Source: Bacteroidales bacterium UBA2861
Lineage (GTDB): Bacteria; Bacteroidota; Bacteroidia; Bacteroidales; UBA932
Assembly: GCA_002350615.1 (NCBI GenBank)
Contig: DEFD01000028.1
Location: 224,400-288,399, forward strand
Reading direction: 5' to 3'
Length of the DNA: 64,000 bases
Shown here: positions 62,201 through 64,000 of the stretch, one piece after another
Layout: each line of letters starts with the position of its first letter
Position numbering within the stretch: position 1 is the first letter of the stretch
Translations under genes and position numbers: made by a program
The notes under the pieces: generated by a model
What the model was told of the DNA's origin: nothing
Databases searched by the model: none
The model's input: only the letters and a program-made list of their open reading frames with translations

Positions 62201-63336
62201 CGCCCCACTATAACGAAAGACGGACACCAGACGAGAGAGAAATTGATCGAGTAGGCACCAACCGGAAGATTAGAATAGGCACCATACAACTTGACCCCAA
62301 AATTGTTCTCGGTATAATGCTGGGAATTGAAAACATAATTAACATACCGCCTCAATTTGTAATGGAACGATACGCCGGCGGAGAACTGCCAGTTCCCAAT
62401 TGAACTAGCGGTCCTTTTTTGTGTCTGCATACTCTCAGGCAAATCCTGGCTGATCGAGACGGCGCCGACTCCTAGCATCGGACCTAAGGCAAAATAGTTC
62501 TTGTCCAGAAGCATATAAGACATTTCTGTCCCGACGTTGATGGCAGTAACCCCTTTACCTGCCCGCCACTCATATCCATCATCCCTGATACCCACTGCTT
62601 TAAGACGGCCCATACCAGAAAAACCCACCAATAAATCTACCCAAAGATGGTTAACGAAAGAGAATCCGACTCCCAGGCTTAATCCGTTGGTCATCTTGAA
62701 GTAATCGGCCGCTTCGCCAAGATATTGATTCCCATAATAGCCGATAACCATACGCCAACTTCCCACTGAACTGAATTGTCTGGTGGGCGGCGGCGCAATG
62801 GAATCCGAAAGCTCTGCAAGTTGCTCTTTTATCTTGATGGTATAGAAACCAACCATACTGCTATCGGCACCATAGGAGGTTTCCTGCTCATAAGCATCGA
62901 CGGAACTGTTGAAAGCGCTGAGATAATACTCTCTCAACTTTGTTTTGTCGACCCCGGGAGCGTTAATATCAGCCTGAAACTTGCGCCGGACAAACTCGGC
63001 GATGTCGAACTTGGTCTGATTGTACTGGATAACTTGAGGGGTACACAAATCAGGGACAATCCAGGACTTGAGCTTGTCCATAAAGGTCCGGATTGCCATA
63101 ACGTCATAGACAAGATTCCCTTCACGTCTGCTTTCAATCCGGGAAGAAAAACCGAAATCGAGATAAGAGCTTCTCCCATCTGCCAGACCTGTCCTCCTTG
63201 CAGAGAAATCTCCGTAATCCAGAGGCCCTTCGTCCCAATACTTGATGTAGTTATCATAGTTCACCTCGCCTCTCTGCTGAGCAGAAAGGTGGAAGCATAC
63301 TACGAGAAACGTCAATGATATGAAAATCCTTCGCAT
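62197..63336 (-). CDS. Predicted outer-membrane beta-barrel protein
   Basis: A 379-residue exported protein (signal MRRIFISLTFLVVCFHLSAQ). The N-terminal half is a soluble domain rich in Tyr and charged residues. The C-terminal about 190 residues alternate hydrophobic and polar residues in strands (SLGVGFSFVNHLWVDLLVGF, WQFSAGVSFHYKLRRYVN), suggesting a small barrel. Family not recognised. It is 9 nt after the next upstream gene and its end overlaps the hipBA operator. Confidence 0.65.
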   Translation of the reverse strand: MRRIFISLTFLVVCFHLSAQQRGEVNYDNYIKYWDEGPLDYGDFSARRTGLADGRSSYLDFGFSSRIESRREGNLVYDVMAIRTFMDKLKSWIVPDLCTPQVIQYNQTKFDIAEFVRRKFQADINAPGVDKTKLREYYLSAFNSSVDAYEQETSYGADSSMVGFYTIKIKEQLAELSDSIAPPPTRQFSSVGSWRMVIGYYGNQYLGEAADYFKMTNGLSLGVGFSFVNHLWVDLLVGFSGMGRLKAVGIRDDGYEWRAGKGVTAINVGTEMSYMLLDKNYFALGPMLGVGAVSISQDLPESMQTQKRTASSIGNWQFSAGVSFHYKLRRYVNYVFNSQHYTENNFGVKLYGAYSNLPVGAYSINFSLVWCPSFVIVGR

Positions 63337-63345
63337 AGAACAGCC

Positions 63346-63924
63346 CTATTTGCCCATTGACTTCAGGGCGGCGAGGGGAGCGGCTACGCAGACAAGGTTG
63401 AGACGGGTGTTGATTTCGTCATGGCGGCTCTGCATCTTGGGATTCACGCTGCCGTCCTTACGGAAATAGTGCTTCCAGGTGATGTATTTGGGGAAATCGG
63501 AGAATTTCTCCACGCTCAGGTTCGAAGGTGCGTAAATCTTGATGAATCCGTCGGCACAGACGAAGCGCACGGTATAACTGATTGCCTCCACGAAGAAGGT
63601 CTTGCTCAGGTCCACGCTGGTGCCGGAGATGGAGATGGTATCGCCGGCTTCTTTGTATTCGGTATTATGGTAGCAGTGGCTTGCGTCTTCGCTGTTGCGG
63701 CCGTAGGCAAGGAAAAAGTGGCCGGCAATCATCTTCTTGTCGGCATCGGGAACCTGCACAATCACGAAATCGCGGCCGTCCGCGGCCTTGAAGCTTCCGT
63801 CCGGACAGAGGGTGAATATCTGCTGGTCGAAACTGTTAAGTTCGATGGCTCCGCTCCAGTCGTCCTGGGCGGCGGCCGCTATCGTCATGATAGATGACAG
63901 TACAAGGAAAATGAATCTCAACAT
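63346..63924 (-). CDS. Unknown secreted protein
   Basis: A 192-residue protein with a signal peptide (LVLSSIMTIAAAAQ), then a beta-rich domain with several aromatic segments (YITWKHYFRKDGS). Not recognised. It precedes the barrel-protein gene by 9 nt on the same strand, so the two may act together at the cell surface. Confidence 0.6.
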   Translation of the reverse strand: MLRFIFLVLSSIMTIAAAAQDDWSGAIELNSFDQQIFTLCPDGSFKAADGRDFVIVQVPDADKKMIAGHFFLAYGRNSEDASHCYHNTEYKEAGDTISISGTSVDLSKTFFVEAISYTVRFVCADGFIKIYAPSNLSVEKFSDFPKYITWKHYFRKDGSVNPKMQSRHDEINTRLNLVCVAAPLAALKSMGK

Positions 63925-63938
63925 AACTATATTGTCAT

Positions 63939-64000
63939 TTAAACTTCTGTGGCAGCCTCGAACTCGTGGAGGAAGCGCAGGTCGTTCTCGAAATAGTGGC
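63939..64000 (-). CDS. C-terminus of an unidentified protein, cut by window edge
   Basis: Only the last 19 codons and stop are inside the window. They encode YFENDLRFLHEFEAATEV before TAA at 63939-63941. The segment is clean and on the same strand as its neighbour, 14 nt before it. Too short to name. Confidence 0.5.
   Translation of the reverse strand, partial: HYFENDLRFLHEFEAATEV

Overview
The window is a continuous piece of a Bacteroidales-type (Bacteroidota) chromosome. The evidence is seen directly: Bacteroidota promoter boxes (TAnnTTTG) precede many start codons, Shine-Dalgarno sequences are scarce, and families typical of the phylum are present (DUF3098, DUF4270, DUF4249 and DUF4294-like proteins, FecR/ECF/TonB modules, a catalytic-domain-only glycogen synthase, a fused aspartokinase-homoserine dehydrogenase). 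By eye GC is in the mid-50s, with clear AT-rich islands. An uncultured gut or rumen lineage is plausible, but genus cannot be set from this sequence.

Layout. 1-1955 is a membrane pyrophosphatase cut by the window edge. 2040-12539 (minus strand) is the spc/alpha half of the ribosomal protein superoperon, rplP through rplQ with secY, map, infA, rpmJ and rpoA. 12540-35335 holds about 22.8 kb of unrelated genes: a DUF4294-like protein, a lactate oxidation and uptake pair, an envelope operon (ftsX, DUF3098, uppP, lpxH-like, phosphodiesterase), a 7.2 kb RHS polymorphic-toxin module, glycogen synthase with DUF4270, acpP, pnuC, uvrC and a TlpA-like lipoprotein. 35336-39215 (minus) is the S10 half, rplC through rpsC. 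The superoperon is therefore split cleanly between rpsC and rplP. rpsC has its own terminator and rplP its own promoter, and rpsJ is not next to rplC. 39331-48381 (minus) carries an M20 peptidase, yraN, mannose-1-phosphate guanylyltransferase, mutS2, cdaA, asd and a fused aspartokinase-homoserine dehydrogenase. 48544-59053 (plus) has an Ig-like lipoprotein, dapB-dapA-dapD, then an ECF sigma/FecR/TonB-receptor/DUF4249 signalling locus followed by two unknown secreted proteins. 59111-62200 is a toxin-antitoxin island: an MNT-HepT pair whose antitoxin has an extra N-terminal regulatory domain, and a HipBA pair, each with an inverted-repeat operator. 62197-64000 has secreted proteins of unknown function and one truncated gene.

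How genes fit together. The aspartate-family genes (AK-HSDH, asd, dapB, dapA, dapD) are grouped within 7 kb and supply threonine/methionine precursors, lysine and diaminopimelate for peptidoglycan. UppP, LpxH-like, FtsX and CdaA are envelope or cell-wall functions. The divergent D-lactate oxidoreductase and lactate permease form a lactate-use module.

Most interesting regions: (1) the RHS module. It has a TcdB/SpvB-RHS scaffold with an AT-rich zincin-like tip (HEYGH), an overlapping lipoprotein that is the candidate immunity gene, and a displaced RHS core fragment, all bracketed by two identical 37-bp direct repeats that are themselves promoters, one for the toxin and one for ftsX. (2) The split ribosomal superoperon. 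(3) The DUF6577/AbiEi-like-MNT fusion antitoxin with HepT. All functional statements come from reading the sequence and knowledge of the families; no database search was run.
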